Shown one piece after another: positions 1-9,826 of a DNA stretch of 64,000 nt. The position numbers and the translations under genes were made by a program. The first letter of the stretch is position 1. Each line of letters starts with the position of its first letter. Below the pieces are notes generated by a model. The model saw nothing but the letters and a program-made list of their open reading frames with translations. It had not been told where the DNA came from and ran no database searches. This stretch comes from Phytohabitans flavus (GTDB lineage Bacteria; Actinomycetota; Actinomycetes; Mycobacteriales; Micromonosporaceae), in assembly GCF_011764545.1 (NCBI RefSeq), contig NZ_AP022870.1, positions 7,384,001 through 7,448,000 on the forward strand, written 5' to 3'.

Positions 1-1
1 G

Positions 2-253
2 CTGTCGCTGCTCACCAAGCCGGACCCGGCCGACGGCGTGATCGAGGTCGCGGTGGCGGTACCCGTGATCGCACAGCGCCTGCTGCGCCGGCCCCGCGTG
101 CGGATCGAGGTCCGCCGGGCGCGCGGCCGCGCGGTGGCTGTGACACCGCGCGAGGCCAAGATCGACTACACCGACGATGGCGTCAGCGGCAGCCTGAGCC
201 ACAAGCGGTCGTGGTGGGTCGAGCCAGGAGCCTGGGCAGTGTACGTTCGCTGA
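2..253 (+). CDS. C-terminal fragment of an unrecognised protein
   Basis: An open frame runs in from the left edge and stops at 251-253, giving the last 83 residues of a protein whose start lies outside the window. The fragment is rich in Arg and Val and ends in a segment with a WW pair (SWWVEPGAWAVYVR). I recognise no domain. It is 39 bases upstream of the MinD-like ATPase gene on the same strand, so co-transcription is likely. If that ATPase belongs to a type VII secretion locus this could be a late gene of the same locus, but nothing in the fragment proves it. Confidence 0.5.
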   Translation: MSLLTKPDPADGVIEVAVAVPVIAQRLLRRPRVRIEVRRARGRAVAVTPREAKIDYTDDGVSGSLSHKRSWWVEPGAWAVYVR

Positions 254-292
254 CTCCTGTGCGAGGCTGCCGTGGGATAGGAGGTTTGCCGG

Positions 293-2506
293 GTGGACGA
301 GGAACGGTCGAGGTCGCGGCATGTGCCGGTGGGCCCCAACCGTGGCGTCAAGCCGCTGTGGCCCACGGCCGACTACGTGGCGGAGGAAGAGGTCGCGCCG
401 GCTCCGGTGGCGCCACCACCTCCGCTGCCGATAGCCGAGCCGTTCCCGCCGGCCGGCGCACCCGCTGACCCGCCCCCTCACCCGCATTCGGTGGCCCCGA
501 GGGCTACCCGCAGCCGCCTCAGGAGCCGGTCGTCCCGCTGCCGGCGTCCTATGGGCAGCCGGCAGCCCCGCCCGCGCCCGTCTTCGCGCCGCCACCCGAG
601 CCGCAGGGGTGGGTCGACGGCAACGACAACCTCCCACCGGGCGTCTGGCACCTGGCTAGCACATCCCCGCAGGTCGAGCCGCCCACGCCGGTACACAACG
701 GGCCTCCGATCACGACCACTCCGCCGGCCGGCATCCCGGTCTCCTCAGGCCACCACACGGGCGGCGTCCCGTTTCCGTCGCTGCCGCCTACCTCCGCCCC
801 GCCGGTGACGTCTTCGCCCCCGGCCGAGTACGCCCCGCCGATCCCATCGGCCCCACCGGCCTCAGCGCCACCCGTGCCTTCCGCTCCGCCTGCGCAGCCC
901 TCCACCTACGGCACACCAGTGCCGGATCACTTCGGCCCGCCTGCGCCCGCCTACGGCCACCCCGCGTCGGCGCCACCCGCGTCCGCGCCTTTGCCGTCGG
1001 TCCAGCCCGGGTGGGGGCAGCCGCCCGGCGTGCCCCGGCGTACCCGCCAGGGGTGGGCCGCCACCCAACGGCGTTCCACAGTGGAGCCCGGCACAGCCCG
1101 CGCCAGGACCTGCGCCTAACGGCGGCGGTGCCGGCTGGGGACCACCTCCGGACGAGGTGCCGACCAACAACCAGCCACTCCAGCCGCCGGCCGACCCGTG
1201 GGCCGGCTCCGCGCCGCTGAACCACCCAGCCGGCTCGCCGTGGGCGAGCCCGCCGGGCCAGCCTGTCCCGCCGGGCGCCGCACCGACCCTCGACCACTCA
1301 CAGCCGGCCACCACGGACGCCGTACCCACCCAGCCCACGCCCTCGGGCCACCCTGGTCCGGCCGCGTACCCCGTCCACGGATGGGTCGCCGGGCACCCTG
1401 GCTTCGCCCCTGGTCAGGGTGAGCCGGCCACGCTGCCCACCCAGCCCGGCGCCGGCCACCCGTACCAGGTGCACCCGGGCGTCACCGCGATGCCGCCGCA
1501 GCCGGAGGCACCGGGCGTCCACCGGGTGCCGCCGCAGCCGTACCAGGAGCAGCCGGTCCGCCAGACGGAGCCGGGCGTGCCGACGGCGGAGGAGTTCGCG
1601 CGGCGCCGTGCGGTCCGTCCGCCCGAGCCCATGGCCCGCACCGGCATGCGGGCGGCCGTCAACAAGAGCACGCTGGGGCTGGTCAAGCTCGCGCCCGGCC
1701 GCCACGAGCAGGAGTTCCGCCAGGACGTCGAGAAGGTGCGGCGCAACTTCGGCGGCCTGCGCCAGGTGACCGTGGTCAACCCCAAGGGCGGCGCCGGCAA
1801 GACGGTGGCGGTGCTGCTGCTCGCGATGACGTTCGGGCAGAAGCGCGGCGGCTACGTGCTGGCCTGGGACAACAACGAGACCCAGGGCACGCTCGGCATG
1901 CGGGCGCAGCAGGACTTCCACAGCCGTACCGTGCGGGACATGCTCCGCGACCTCTCCAGCTTCCAGGGCGCGCGGGGTCGGGTGGGTGACCTCTCGCAGT
2001 ACGTGCGGGCGCAGGGCGAGGGCATGTTCGACGTACTGGCGTCGGACGAGTCGGCGACGGCCGGCGAGATGCTGACGGCGCACGCGTTCGGGGAGATCCG
2101 CGAGGTGGTCAGCCGCTTCTACAAGCTGATCTTCGTCGACACGGGTAACAACGTGCGCGCGCAGAACTGGCAGGCCGCCATCGACGCCACCGACCAGCTC
2201 GTCGTCACGATGTCGGCCCGTAACGACTCCGCCGAGCCCGCTGCCCGCATGCTCGACCACCTGGAGCAGTCTGGACGTACGCGGTTGGTGCGGCAGGCGG
2301 TCACGGTGGTCTCGATGCCACCTCGCGCCAAGGACATCGACCTCGCCCCGATCCAGCGCCACTTCGAAGCGCGCACCCGCGCGGTGCTGCTGGCGCCGTA
2401 CGACCGCGTTATCGACACCGGCGAGCCGATGCCGTACGGCCAGCTCTCCACCGCCACGCTCGACGCCTGGCTCAAGGTGGCCGCGGCGGTCTCCGAGGGT
2501 CTCTGA
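293..2506 (+). CDS. Proline-rich MinD/ParA-like ATPase (EspI-like), apparent frameshifts
   Basis: GTG start at 293 with a strong ribosome site (ATAGGAGG). The first ~380 residues are a low-complexity Pro/Ala/Gly tail. The last ~280 form a deviant-Walker P-loop ATPase: KGGAGKT near base 1788, DNNETQG after it, and FVDTGNN as Walker B. This order (Pro-rich tail, then a MinD-like domain) is that of EspI and related type VII secretion ATPases; a partitioning or polarity role is also possible. The reading frame moves 2 to 1 near base 475 (C run), then 1 to 3 to 2 near 1034 and 1058. Each step equals one missing base, and the protein reads sensibly across all three. I treat these as sequence errors, because the ATPase domain itself is intact. 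Confidence 0.75.
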
Positions 2507-2513
2507 CGGCCGG

Positions 2514-2540
2514 TGTCGAAAACCGGCCGCCGGTCTCGAC
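2514..2540 (+). promoter_or_regulatory. Predicted ECF42-type promoter
   Basis: TGTCGA at 2514-2519 and CGAC at 2537-2540 are separated by 17 bases, 40 bases upstream of the YCII gene start. From memory, ECF42 sigma factors recognise a TGTCGA -35 element with a CGA(T/C)-like -10. The adjacent sigma gene has the ECF42 architecture, so autoregulation of the pair is the simple reading. Single-site pattern match only. Confidence 0.6.
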
Positions 2541-2579
2541 CTATGGGGTAGGAAGGCGTCGAGGACCCGGAGGTACCAA

Positions 2580-2951
2580 ATGAAGTATTTGATCATGATC
2601 TGGCACAACCCGAAGTCGCGCGAGATCTGGGAGAGCTTCTCCGACGCGGAGCGTGCCGAGGGATGGCGGGCGTACGCCGAGCTGAACGAGAGCCTGAACG
2701 CCTCCGGAGAGATGGTCATCTCCGAGGCGCTTGCCGACCCCTCGCAGGGGCGGCGGGTACCTGCGGCCGAAGGGCAGTCGCTCGCCACCGACGGCCCCTT
2801 CCCTGAGGTCAAGGAGCAGCTCGCCGGCTTCTTTCTGGTCGACTGCGAGAGCTTCGACCGGGCGATGGAGATCGCCGGCCAGGTGCCGGAGAGCGGCCTC
2901 GGCCTCGTCGAGGTCCGCCCGATCCTGGCGATGAACGGTCCAGATATGTGA
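2580..2951 (+). CDS. YCII-related (DGPF domain) protein
   Basis: A 123-residue protein that opens MKYLIMIW and carries the signature DGPFPEVKEQLAGFF at residues ~76-90, diagnostic of the YCII/DGPF family (dimeric ferredoxin-like alpha-beta barrel). No catalytic activity is established for these small proteins. Their typical partner is an ECF42 sigma factor, exactly the next gene, whose GTG start overlaps this stop (GTGA at 2948-2951). The two are therefore translationally coupled. Length is normal for the family. ATG start at 2580 follows CGGAGG. Confidence 0.9.
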   Translation: MKYLIMIWHNPKSREIWESFSDAERAEGWRAYAELNESLNASGEMVISEALADPSQGRRVPAAEGQSLATDGPFPEVKEQLAGFFLVDCESFDRAMEIAGQVPESGLGLVEVRPILAMNGPDM

Positions 2952-4147
2952 CCGAGGTGGAGTCGCTCCTCCGCGAGCACGCGCCGCACGTGCTCGCCGC
3001 GCTCGTGCGCCACCACGGCGGCTTCGAGACCTGCGAGGACGCGGTCCAGGAGGCGCTGCTCGTGGCCGCCACGCGGTGGCCGGTCGACGGCGTACCGGCC
3101 AACCCGCGCGGCTGGCTGATCACGGTCGCCGCCCGCCGACGTACCGAACTCTGGCGCAACGAAACGGCTCGCCGGCGGCGCGAGGAGGCGGTGGCGCTCC
3201 TCGAGCCGCCGGAGGCCGAGCCGCCCCCGGATGTCGACGACACCCTGACGCTGCTGTTTCTGTGCTGCCACCCGGCGCTCACGCCCGCCTCGCAGGTGGC
3301 GCTGACGCTCCGCGCGGTCGGCGGCCTCACGACCGGCGAGATCGCCCGCGCGTTCCTGGTGCCCGAGCCGACGATCGGCCAGCGGATCAGCCGGGCAAAG
3401 CAGCGGATCAAGGCGAGCGGCGCCCAGTTTCGCATGCCCCCGCCGGACGAGCGGCCGGCACGGATCGCGGCGGTGCTGCGGGTGCTCTACCTGATCTTCA
3501 ACGAGGGCTACACCGCGAGCTCCGGCCCAGCGCTGCACCGCGTCGAGCTGACCGTCGAGGCGATCCGGCTCACCCGCCGGCTCCACGCCTACCTGCCCGG
3601 GGACGGCGAGGTGGCCGGCCTGCTCGCGCTCATGCTGCTCACCGACGCCCGCCGGCCGGCCCGCGCCCGGCCGGACGGCAGCCTGGTGCCTCTCGCCGAG
3701 CAGGATCGCGGCCGCTGGGACGCCGCCGCTATCGCGGAGGGCGTGGCGCTGGTCAGCAGGGCGCTGACGACAACCGAAGTCGGGCCGTACCAGCTACAGG
3801 CCGCGATCGCCGCAGTACACGACGAGGCCGCTCGCGCTGCGGACACCGACTGGGCCCAGATCCTCGGCCTCTACGACCTCCTGGACCGGGTCGCGCCCGG
3901 TCCGATGGTCACGCTCAACCGCATCGTCGCCGTCGCCATGGTGTACGGCCCGACGACCGGCCTGGCCCAGCTCGACCGCGCGGAATCCGACGCGGCACTC
4001 GCTGGGCACTATCGGCTACACGCGGTCCGCGCGCACCTGCTCGACCTCGCCGGCGACCGGGAGGCCGCACGCGAGCAGTACCGGCTGGCCGCCAAGCGCA
4101 CGCTGAGCGTGCCCGAGCAGCGCTACCTGGAGTCGAAGGCCGGCTAG
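2948..4147 (+). CDS. ECF-family RNA polymerase sigma factor (ECF42 type)
   Basis: A 399-residue protein. Residues 1-~75 hold sigma region 2 (CEDAVQEALLVAATRWP, then NPRGWLITVAARR); ~115-165 hold region 4 with an HTH (GLTTGEIARAFLVPEPTIGQRISRAKQRI). A long C-terminal extension with TPR-like helices follows. The motif VLYLIFNEGYTASSG at the region 4/extension junction is characteristic of the DUF6596 part of ECF42 proteins. No anti-sigma gene lies nearby; in this group the extension is thought to take over that control. It is coupled to the upstream DGPF gene and probably transcribes its own operon from the site at 2514-2540. Confidence 0.92.
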   Translation: MTEVESLLREHAPHVLAALVRHHGGFETCEDAVQEALLVAATRWPVDGVPANPRGWLITVAARRRTELWRNETARRRREEAVALLEPPEAEPPPDVDDTLTLLFLCCHPALTPASQVALTLRAVGGLTTGEIARAFLVPEPTIGQRISRAKQRIKASGAQFRMPPPDERPARIAAVLRVLYLIFNEGYTASSGPALHRVELTVEAIRLTRRLHAYLPGDGEVAGLLALMLLTDARRPARARPDGSLVPLAEQDRGRWDAAAIAEGVALVSRALTTTEVGPYQLQAAIAAVHDEAARAADTDWAQILGLYDLLDRVAPGPMVTLNRIVAVAMVYGPTTGLAQLDRAESDAALAGHYRLHAVRAHLLDLAGDREAAREQYRLAAKRTLSVPEQRYLESKAG

Positions 4148-4572
4148 TTACCGGAGAGGGCGTCACCCGCGGCCGGGTCGCAGTCGCGCAGGAACTGGGC
4201 GCACCGGGCCGCCTCGTCGGACTCGCCGATCTCGTCGGCCGACCGGGAGAGGGCATGCAGCGAGCGCAGGAAGCCGCGGTTGGGCTCGTGCGACCACGGC
4301 ACCGGCCCGTGGCCCTTCCAGCCGTTGCGCCGAAGCTGGTCGAGGCCGCGGTGGTAGCCCGTGCGGGCGTACGCATACGCCGCCACGAACCGCCCCTCAC
4401 CGAGCGCGCGGCCGGCGAGCGTCGCCCAGGCAGCGCTGAACGCCGGGAAGTGCGCGGCCACATCGGCATACGCCTCGTCGGTGTCGACCCGCTCCGCGTC
4501 GGCCAACGCGGCAGCGGCCTTGTCGTCGACGGGCAGCAGCGTAGCGGGCGGTTCGGGCAACAGGTTCTGCAT
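4144..4572 (-). CDS. DUF3151 family protein
   Basis: Conserved actinobacterial protein of unknown function, about 142 residues from the ATG at 4572 (MQNLLPEPPATLLP). The frame is open further upstream, but the conserved part starts here. The core is helical, with RVDTDEAYADVAAHFPAFSAAW and the block RGLDQLRRNGWKGHG, which I recognise as DUF3151. Its last four bases overlap the end of the sigma factor gene on the other strand (convergent). In related genomes the gene often lies near class II aldolase, as here. No SD stands out, so the start is moderately sure. Confidence 0.75.
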   Translation of the reverse strand: MQNLLPEPPATLLPVDDKAAAALADAERVDTDEAYADVAAHFPAFSAAWATLAGRALGEGRFVAAYAYARTGYHRGLDQLRRNGWKGHGPVPWSHEPNRGFLRSLHALSRSADEIGESDEAARCAQFLRDCDPAAGDALSGN

Positions 4573-4707
4573 GCGCACATTCAACCCGCAACCTCGCTCA
4601 TACAGTGCCTGAAAGGCTGAGGGATTCGTCACGCGTGCGGCCGGTGTGCGCGACCCCACACTGGACTACAAATGGAGGTCCGGAGCCTCCCCAGGACCCG
4701 GTAACGG

Positions 4708-4736
4708 GAGCCCGGTGGCCTAGCGCCGCCGGGCTC
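4708..4736 (+). terminator. Terminator-like hairpin just upstream of the LOG gene
   Basis: A 12-bp stem (GAGCCCGGTGGC at 4708-4719 with its near-perfect complement at 4725-4736, one G-U pair) is followed by TCTCTT. It ends only about 16 bases before the likely GTG start of the LOG gene. A smaller hairpin, CCCG-GTAA-CGGG, lies directly before it and touches its first base. The position suggests an attenuator or an upstream-transcript terminator. Function is inferred. Confidence 0.5.
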
Positions 4737-4751
4737 TCTCTTGTGGCGGTG

Positions 4752-5944
4752 GTGCAGGATTGGCGCGTGCCGTCGCTTGATGTCCTGAAGCCCTTTGACA
4801 CCACTCCAGAAGAAGTGGAGTCCCGCGCTGAGCTCGACCTGCACCTGGGCACCGGCAGCCTCGCCGGCCTGACGATCCAGGGCTGCGCCTCGACGCCGAG
4901 CCGGTGCCCGATCTCTCGCATGTGGACGTCACGGGCACGCTCTTCATCGGCTGCCACTTCGCCACCGTGGATGCCGAGGCCGACGTCGTGCTGCGCGGCG
5001 CGCACGTGGTGCCGCCCTTCCGCGACATGCCGTTCCCGTCGCACCCCGCCCACCTCTACACAGCAGAGGATCTCGCCGCCGGCTTCGAGTCCGGTGGCTT
5101 CGCCGGCATGTACGACACGGTGGTCTACGAGCACTTCCTGGCCGTGGGTGGCGCCCTCCCGACGGTCCGCGAGGCGCTCGCCCAGCGGCTGCACGACCAC
5201 GGCATCGACAACGCGCTCGCCGACGTCACGCTGAGCTGGCTGGCCCGTCACGGCCCCGGCTCGGTGATCGGGGTGATGGGCGGCCACGCCGTGCCGCGCG
5301 GCTCGTCGGCGTACCGGCTGGCGGCCGCCCTGGGCTGGGAGCTCGCCCGGGCCGGGCGGCTCGTGGTGACCGGCGGCGGTCCCGGTGTGATGGAGGCGGC
5401 CAACCTCGGCGCCTACCTCGCCACTCGCGACGCCGAGGAGTTGACCGCCGCGATCGACCAGCTCAGCGCCGCGCCCGACTTCCTGGACCACGACGCGTAC
5501 ACGGCGGTGGCCCTCGACGTGCGGGCCCGCTTCACCCCCAGCGACGACGTCGACTGGCCGAGCCGCGGCGGCCTGGCGATCCCCACCTGGCTGTACGGGC
5601 ACGAGCCGGCCAACCTCTTCGCCGGCCGCATCGCGAAGTACTTCTCGAACGCGATCCGCGAGGACACGATCCTGCGCCTGGCCCGCGGCGGCATCGTCTT
5701 CGCGCCCGGCCGCGCGGGCACCGTGCAGGAGGTGTTCCAGGCGGCGACCAAGACGTTCTACGGCACCGACGGGGCGAGCGGCGCCTACGTGTTTCTTGAT
5801 CGTGCATTCTGGACGGAGACCCTACCGATCCAGTCGCTGCTCCGCCCGCTGCTGGCGCTCGCACCCGCCGGCGACCTCTCCAGCACGATCCACGTGACCG
5901 ACGACGTCCACGAGGCGGTACGTGTCCTGACCACCGAGGACTAG
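4752..5944 (+). CDS. LOG family protein (cytokinin-riboside monophosphate hydrolase-like), one frameshift
   Basis: The C-terminal two thirds (from base ~4900) form a LOG/Rossmann domain with GVMGGHAVPRGSSAY, VVTGGGPGVMEAANLGAY and a late PGRAGTVQEVFQA. These are the PGG-GT-x-x-E type nucleotide-binding and catalytic motifs of the lysine-decarboxylase-like LOG superfamily. The ~50-residue N-terminus lies in another frame; the break is at GG near 4881, where one added G restores QGLRLDAEPVPDLSHVDV. Full product is about 398 residues, the long actinobacterial form. GTG start at 4752 is my choice; GTG at 4749 or 4767 is possible. The substrate is unknown in this subgroup. Confidence 0.8.
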
Positions 5945-5945
5945 G

Positions 5946-6464
5946 TCAGGCGATCGGTACGCGGCACCAAAAGCCGACTGGGAGGTCGACCTCGGTCTCG
6001 TCGGTGATGCCGTTTTCGTCGAGCGCGTTGTAGATCGCGAGCCGCGAGCCCTCGAAGAGGAACTCGACCGCGTGCAGCACCCGCGGCCGCCAGTGTGACG
6101 GCATGATCCGCTCGATCACGTTGACCTCGCGCAGTCGGCGACCGCGGGCGGCCACCAGCGCCGGGTGGGCGTCGGGGCGCCAGTCGAGGGTGAGGCCGGG
6201 CCCGTCCAGCGACATGGACATGTCCACCTGGCCCCAGCTGATCCCGCACTCGTCGAACTTGCGGTGGGTGACCTCGACGTTGACGTCGCCGAACCCGAGG
6301 ATCACCGGCCCGTCGGCGAACCACTTGCGGCGGTCCAGGTCCCACATCAGCCAGGCACCCTCCAGCGGCTGGCCGATGATCCGGGCGAAACGGGGACGGT
6401 GGACGGCGGCCAGCGTCCTTCCGCTGTGACACCACTGCGGCTCGTACCCTTCGATGCCGAGCAC
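5946..6464 (-). CDS. Conserved hypothetical protein, 172 aa
   Basis: GTG start at 6464 behind a good ribosome site (GGAGGTC). The protein is soluble, rich in Trp (QWCHSG, WLMWDLDRRKWF, FWCRVP) and probably beta-rich, with no signal peptide or membrane helix. I do not recognise its family. It lies downstream of fba on the same strand, after a hairpin at 6532-6561, so it probably has its own promoter. Convergent with the LOG gene, with one base between them. Confidence 0.65.
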   Translation of the reverse strand: MLGIEGYEPQWCHSGRTLAAVHRPRFARIIGQPLEGAWLMWDLDRRKWFADGPVILGFGDVNVEVTHRKFDECGISWGQVDMSMSLDGPGLTLDWRPDAHPALVAARGRRLREVNVIERIMPSHWRPRVLHAVEFLFEGSRLAIYNALDENGITDETEVDLPVGFWCRVPIA

Positions 6465-6531
6465 GACCGACCTCCAGGGGACATTGTCGGGCGATCATAT
6501 CGAAAAGCCGCTGATTGGTACGGAACGGCAC

Positions 6532-6561
6532 GCGGCCGGCTCCCGAACGGGAACCGGCCGC
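6532..6561 (-). terminator. Rho-independent-type hairpin after fba
   Basis: GCGGCCGG-C-TCCC pairs with GGGA-A-CCGGCCGC around a GAAC loop. It sits 24 bases beyond the fba stop on the minus strand. GC-rich with no T tract, the usual actinobacterial form. Confidence 0.6.
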
Positions 6562-6584
6562 CGACGTCCTGACCCAGGAGTTGG

Positions 6585-7610
<1,026 letters not shown>

Positions 7611-7721
7611 GTCGAACGCTCCTAGTTTTCGGGCTTGAGTGCGCCGGACCGCGCTGTCCTCCAGCCGGAAGTATCGCGCAGGTCACCGGCTGCCACCTCA
7701 CCGGGCCAGGGTGGTTCAAAT

Positions 7722-7737
7722 GGCCTGGTATCAGGCC
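7722..7737 (-). terminator. Small hairpin at the end of the holin-like gene
   Basis: GGCCTG-GTAT-CAGGCC is a perfect 6-bp inverted repeat straddling the stop of the 7731-8120 gene. It could end that transcript before the fba promoter region. Weak on its own. Confidence 0.3.
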
Positions 7738-8120
7738 CTCTTGCCCTCCCACCGATCCGGAATCACGAGGCCGATCAGCCAGCTGACCACGGCCACCACG
7801 ATCGCGCCCCAGAACGCCGGCCAGAAACCGTCGATGTGGAACGGCAGGTCGAACTGGCTCGAGATCCAGTCGGTGAGCAGGAAGAGCAGGGCGTTGACGA
7901 CGAGTGCGAAAAGTCCGAGCGTAAGGACGTAGAACAGGCACCCGACGACGCGGATGATCGGCTTGAGAACGGCGTTGACCAGGCCAAATATCAGCGCGAC
8001 GACGATCAGCGTCAGCACATTGCGACCGGACGTGCTACCGGTCACGTCGATGCCGGGCACCACCAGGGTGGCGATCCAAAGCGCCACCGCGGTGATCGCC
8101 CACCGGACCAGAAATCCCAC
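7731..8120 (-). CDS. Phage holin family (YvlD-like) membrane protein
   Basis: A 129-residue integral membrane protein with four predicted helices, about residues 5-22, 33-56, 60-84 and 100-122. The motif GLVNAVLKPIIRVVGCLFYVL is typical of the Phage_holin_4_2/YvlD family (shown here in part: LVNAVLKPIIR). Despite the name these are widespread chromosomal membrane proteins without a proven lytic role. GTG start at 8120; the upstream sequence has only a weak SD (AGGATGG). The next gene, 8224, is divergent. Confidence 0.8.
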   Translation of the reverse strand: MGFLVRWAITAVALWIATLVVPGIDVTGSTSGRNVLTLIVVALIFGLVNAVLKPIIRVVGCLFYVLTLGLFALVVNALLFLLTDWISSQFDLPFHIDGFWPAFWGAIVVAVVSWLIGLVIPDRWEGKRA

Positions 8121-8223
8121 CGTTCCATCCTGACACCGCCAGTACCGCGGGGGAGGCCGGTTTCCTCAGCTTGATCAACGGGCACCCTGGTCGCCGTACC
8201 CCGACGAGCGGAAGGAGGTCACC

Positions 8224-8433
8224 ATGGCCGACCCCCATGAGGACTTCGAACCCGAAGACAACCTGGAGCCGGAGGAGCGCGATCCGGAGACGCCGTCGGA
8301 AGACGCGGTGGAGCAGGCGACGGTCGCCGATCCGAGCGACACCGAGCCCGAGGTGCAGCGCGGCCTCGAAGTGGACGAATGGGACGCGCTGGAGCAGGCT
8401 CGGGTTGTCGGTCTGGACGACGATTACCGGTAG
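8224..8433 (+). CDS. Small acidic hypothetical protein
   Basis: A 69-residue, strongly acidic protein (runs such as EPEDNLEPEERDPE) with almost no hydrophobic core, so probably disordered. A clear ribosome site (AAGGAGGTCACC) and ATG at 8224 make it a believable gene. I recognise no domain. It ends about 57 bases before the DedA gene on the same strand. Confidence 0.65.
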   Translation: MADPHEDFEPEDNLEPEERDPETPSEDAVEQATVADPSDTEPEVQRGLEVDEWDALEQARVVGLDDDYR

Positions 8434-8490
8434 GACCTGTCAGCCTTCAGCAACCACACAGCTTCTCCTGGCTGGGCACCGGTAGCCTAT

Positions 8491-9255
8491 GTGCCCGTGG
8501 ACACAGCCGAGAAGACCCGCGCGCTCACCGAACAGCTCGCCATCAACCCGATGGACCCCAAGGAGCTTCTCCAGACGTTCGGTCTGGTGGGCGTCTGGGT
8601 GATCCTCTTCGCCGAGACCGGACTGTTGCTCGGCTTCTTTCTCCCTGGTGACTCGCTGCTCTTCCTCGCCGGTGTGGCCGCGTCGCCGGTCGCCGACGCG
8701 ATGTTCGGCGACGGCACCAAGCTGTCACTGACCGGCCTGCTGATCGGGGCGCCGATCTGCGCGATCGCGGGTGCGCAGCTGGGCCACTTCCTCGGGGCCA
8801 GGTACGGCCGGAAGATGTTCGAGCGGCCCGACTCGCGCCTCTTCAAGCGGGAGTACGTGGAGAAGGCCGAGTACTACTTCGAGAAGTTCGGCCCGGCCAA
8901 GGCTGTGGTGCTGGCCCGCTTCATCCCGATCGTCCGCACGTTCCTCAACCCGGTGGCGGGCGTGCTCGGCATGCCGGCCAAGACCTTCTTCTTGTGGAAC
9001 GTCATCGGCGGCATCCTCTGGACCGACGGGATCATCCTCGGCGGTTACTTCCTGGCGGAGAGCATCTACGACGTGGTCGGCGACCACATCGACCGCTACA
9101 TCCTGCCGGTGGTGGCCCTCATCGTGCTGATCTCGGTACTGCCGATCTTCATCGAGATCATCCGGGAGCGGCGGGCCCGCCGCCGCGCGGCGGCCATCGC
9201 CGCCGAGGACCCGGCGCAGACGACACCTGCCGCCGGCCGGCACTCCCAGGTTTGA
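8491..9255 (+). CDS. DedA family membrane protein
   Basis: SNARE-associated/DedA superfamily, now thought to include undecaprenyl-phosphate and phospholipid flippases. The 254-residue sequence shows GFFLPGDSLLFLAG (re-entrant loop motif), LGARYGRK, and the basic-proline motif ARFIPIVRTFLNPVAG, all family hallmarks. Several membrane helices, then a charged Arg-rich C-terminal tail. Start is GTG 8491 or GTG 8497; there is no clear SD. A bidirectional terminator follows at 9323-9374. Confidence 0.92.
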   Translation: MPVDTAEKTRALTEQLAINPMDPKELLQTFGLVGVWVILFAETGLLLGFFLPGDSLLFLAGVAASPVADAMFGDGTKLSLTGLLIGAPICAIAGAQLGHFLGARYGRKMFERPDSRLFKREYVEKAEYYFEKFGPAKAVVLARFIPIVRTFLNPVAGVLGMPAKTFFLWNVIGGILWTDGIILGGYFLAESIYDVVGDHIDRYILPVVALIVLISVLPIFIEIIRERRARRRAAAIAAEDPAQTTPAAGRHSQV

Positions 9256-9322
9256 TCAAACCCCGGTGACTACCGCCCGTTACGGGTGGCGGTCGCGCCA
9301 GGGGATAGGTGAGGCACGAGGA

Positions 9323-9374
9323 AATCGCCCGGTGTCACCGAGAATGGTGACCAGCTCAGTGACGCCGGGCGATT
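9323..9374. terminator. Bidirectional terminator between dedA and arsR
   Basis: AATCGCCCGG at 9323-9332 pairs exactly with CCGGGCGATT at 9365-9374, and a second stretch inside (GTCAC with GTGAC) extends the stem. It lies between convergent genes. Confidence 0.7.
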
Positions 9375-9384
9375 CCGCGCTAAC

Positions 9385-9762
9385 TCAGCGAGCCTTCTTG
9401 GTGGCGCGCTTACGCGGCGGAGTCAACAGGTCCGCGATCGTAGCGATCGCGGTCGGCACCAGCCGGTAGTAGGCCCACACACCGCGCTTCTCCCGCTCCA
9501 GCAAGCCGGCTTCGGTGAGGATTCGCAGGTGGTGGCTTACCGTCGGCTGCGAGAGGCCGAGCGGTGCGGTGAGGTCACAGACGCACGCCTCGCCCTCCGG
9601 GGCCGACTGAATGAGGCTCAAGAGCCGCAGCCGGGCCGGATCGGCGAGTGCTTTCAGGACCCCAGCGAGGCGCTCAGCATCAGCGCGCTCGATCGGCTCG
9701 CCGCCAAGCGGCGAGATCTGAGGCATGGTCGTTTCAGCCAACGCAGTTCCCACGTACTCCAT
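9385..9762 (-). CDS. ArsR/SmtB-family transcriptional regulator
   Basis: A winged-helix repressor of about 125 residues from ATG 9762. The key segment is EACVCDLTAPLGLSQPTVSH, followed by HLRILTEAGLLEREKRG: the CVCDL Cys pair in the recognition region is the classic As(III)/Sb(III) or soft-metal sensing motif of ArsR/CadC-type regulators, and SQPTVSHHL is the DNA-reading helix. The Lys/Arg tail (PPRKRATKKAR) is basic. No arsenic resistance gene is adjacent, so the target is elsewhere or the sensor has another role. The gene follows pyrE on the same strand after 64 bases that contain an inverted repeat. Confidence 0.88.
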   Translation of the reverse strand: MEYVGTALAETTMPQISPLGGEPIERADAERLAGVLKALADPARLRLLSLIQSAPEGEACVCDLTAPLGLSQPTVSHHLRILTEAGLLEREKRGVWAYYRLVPTAIATIADLLTPPRKRATKKAR

Positions 9763-9786
9763 CCTTCCACCTACACCATCGATCCG

Positions 9787-9802
9787 CCTGCATATCAGCA
9801 GG
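9787..9802. promoter_or_regulatory. Inverted repeat upstream of the ArsR gene, candidate operator
   Basis: CCTGC-ATATCA-GCAGG lies 25 bases upstream of the ArsR start. The arms are short (5 bp) and the site is a guess based on position. Confidence 0.3.
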
Positions 9803-9826
9803 TCCGAATCGACAAACTTGTTAGAC

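Noticed and set aside
1298..3586. 762-codon open frame on the minus strand
   Set aside because: Shadow of the MinD-like and sigma genes; composition is Arg/His/Pro rich as expected from antisense reading of GC-rich coding DNA.
4573..4740. Possible metabolite riboswitch before the LOG gene
   Set aside because: Short hairpins are present but no conserved core of TPP, SAM, cobalamin or ydaO type; only the attenuator-like hairpin is kept.
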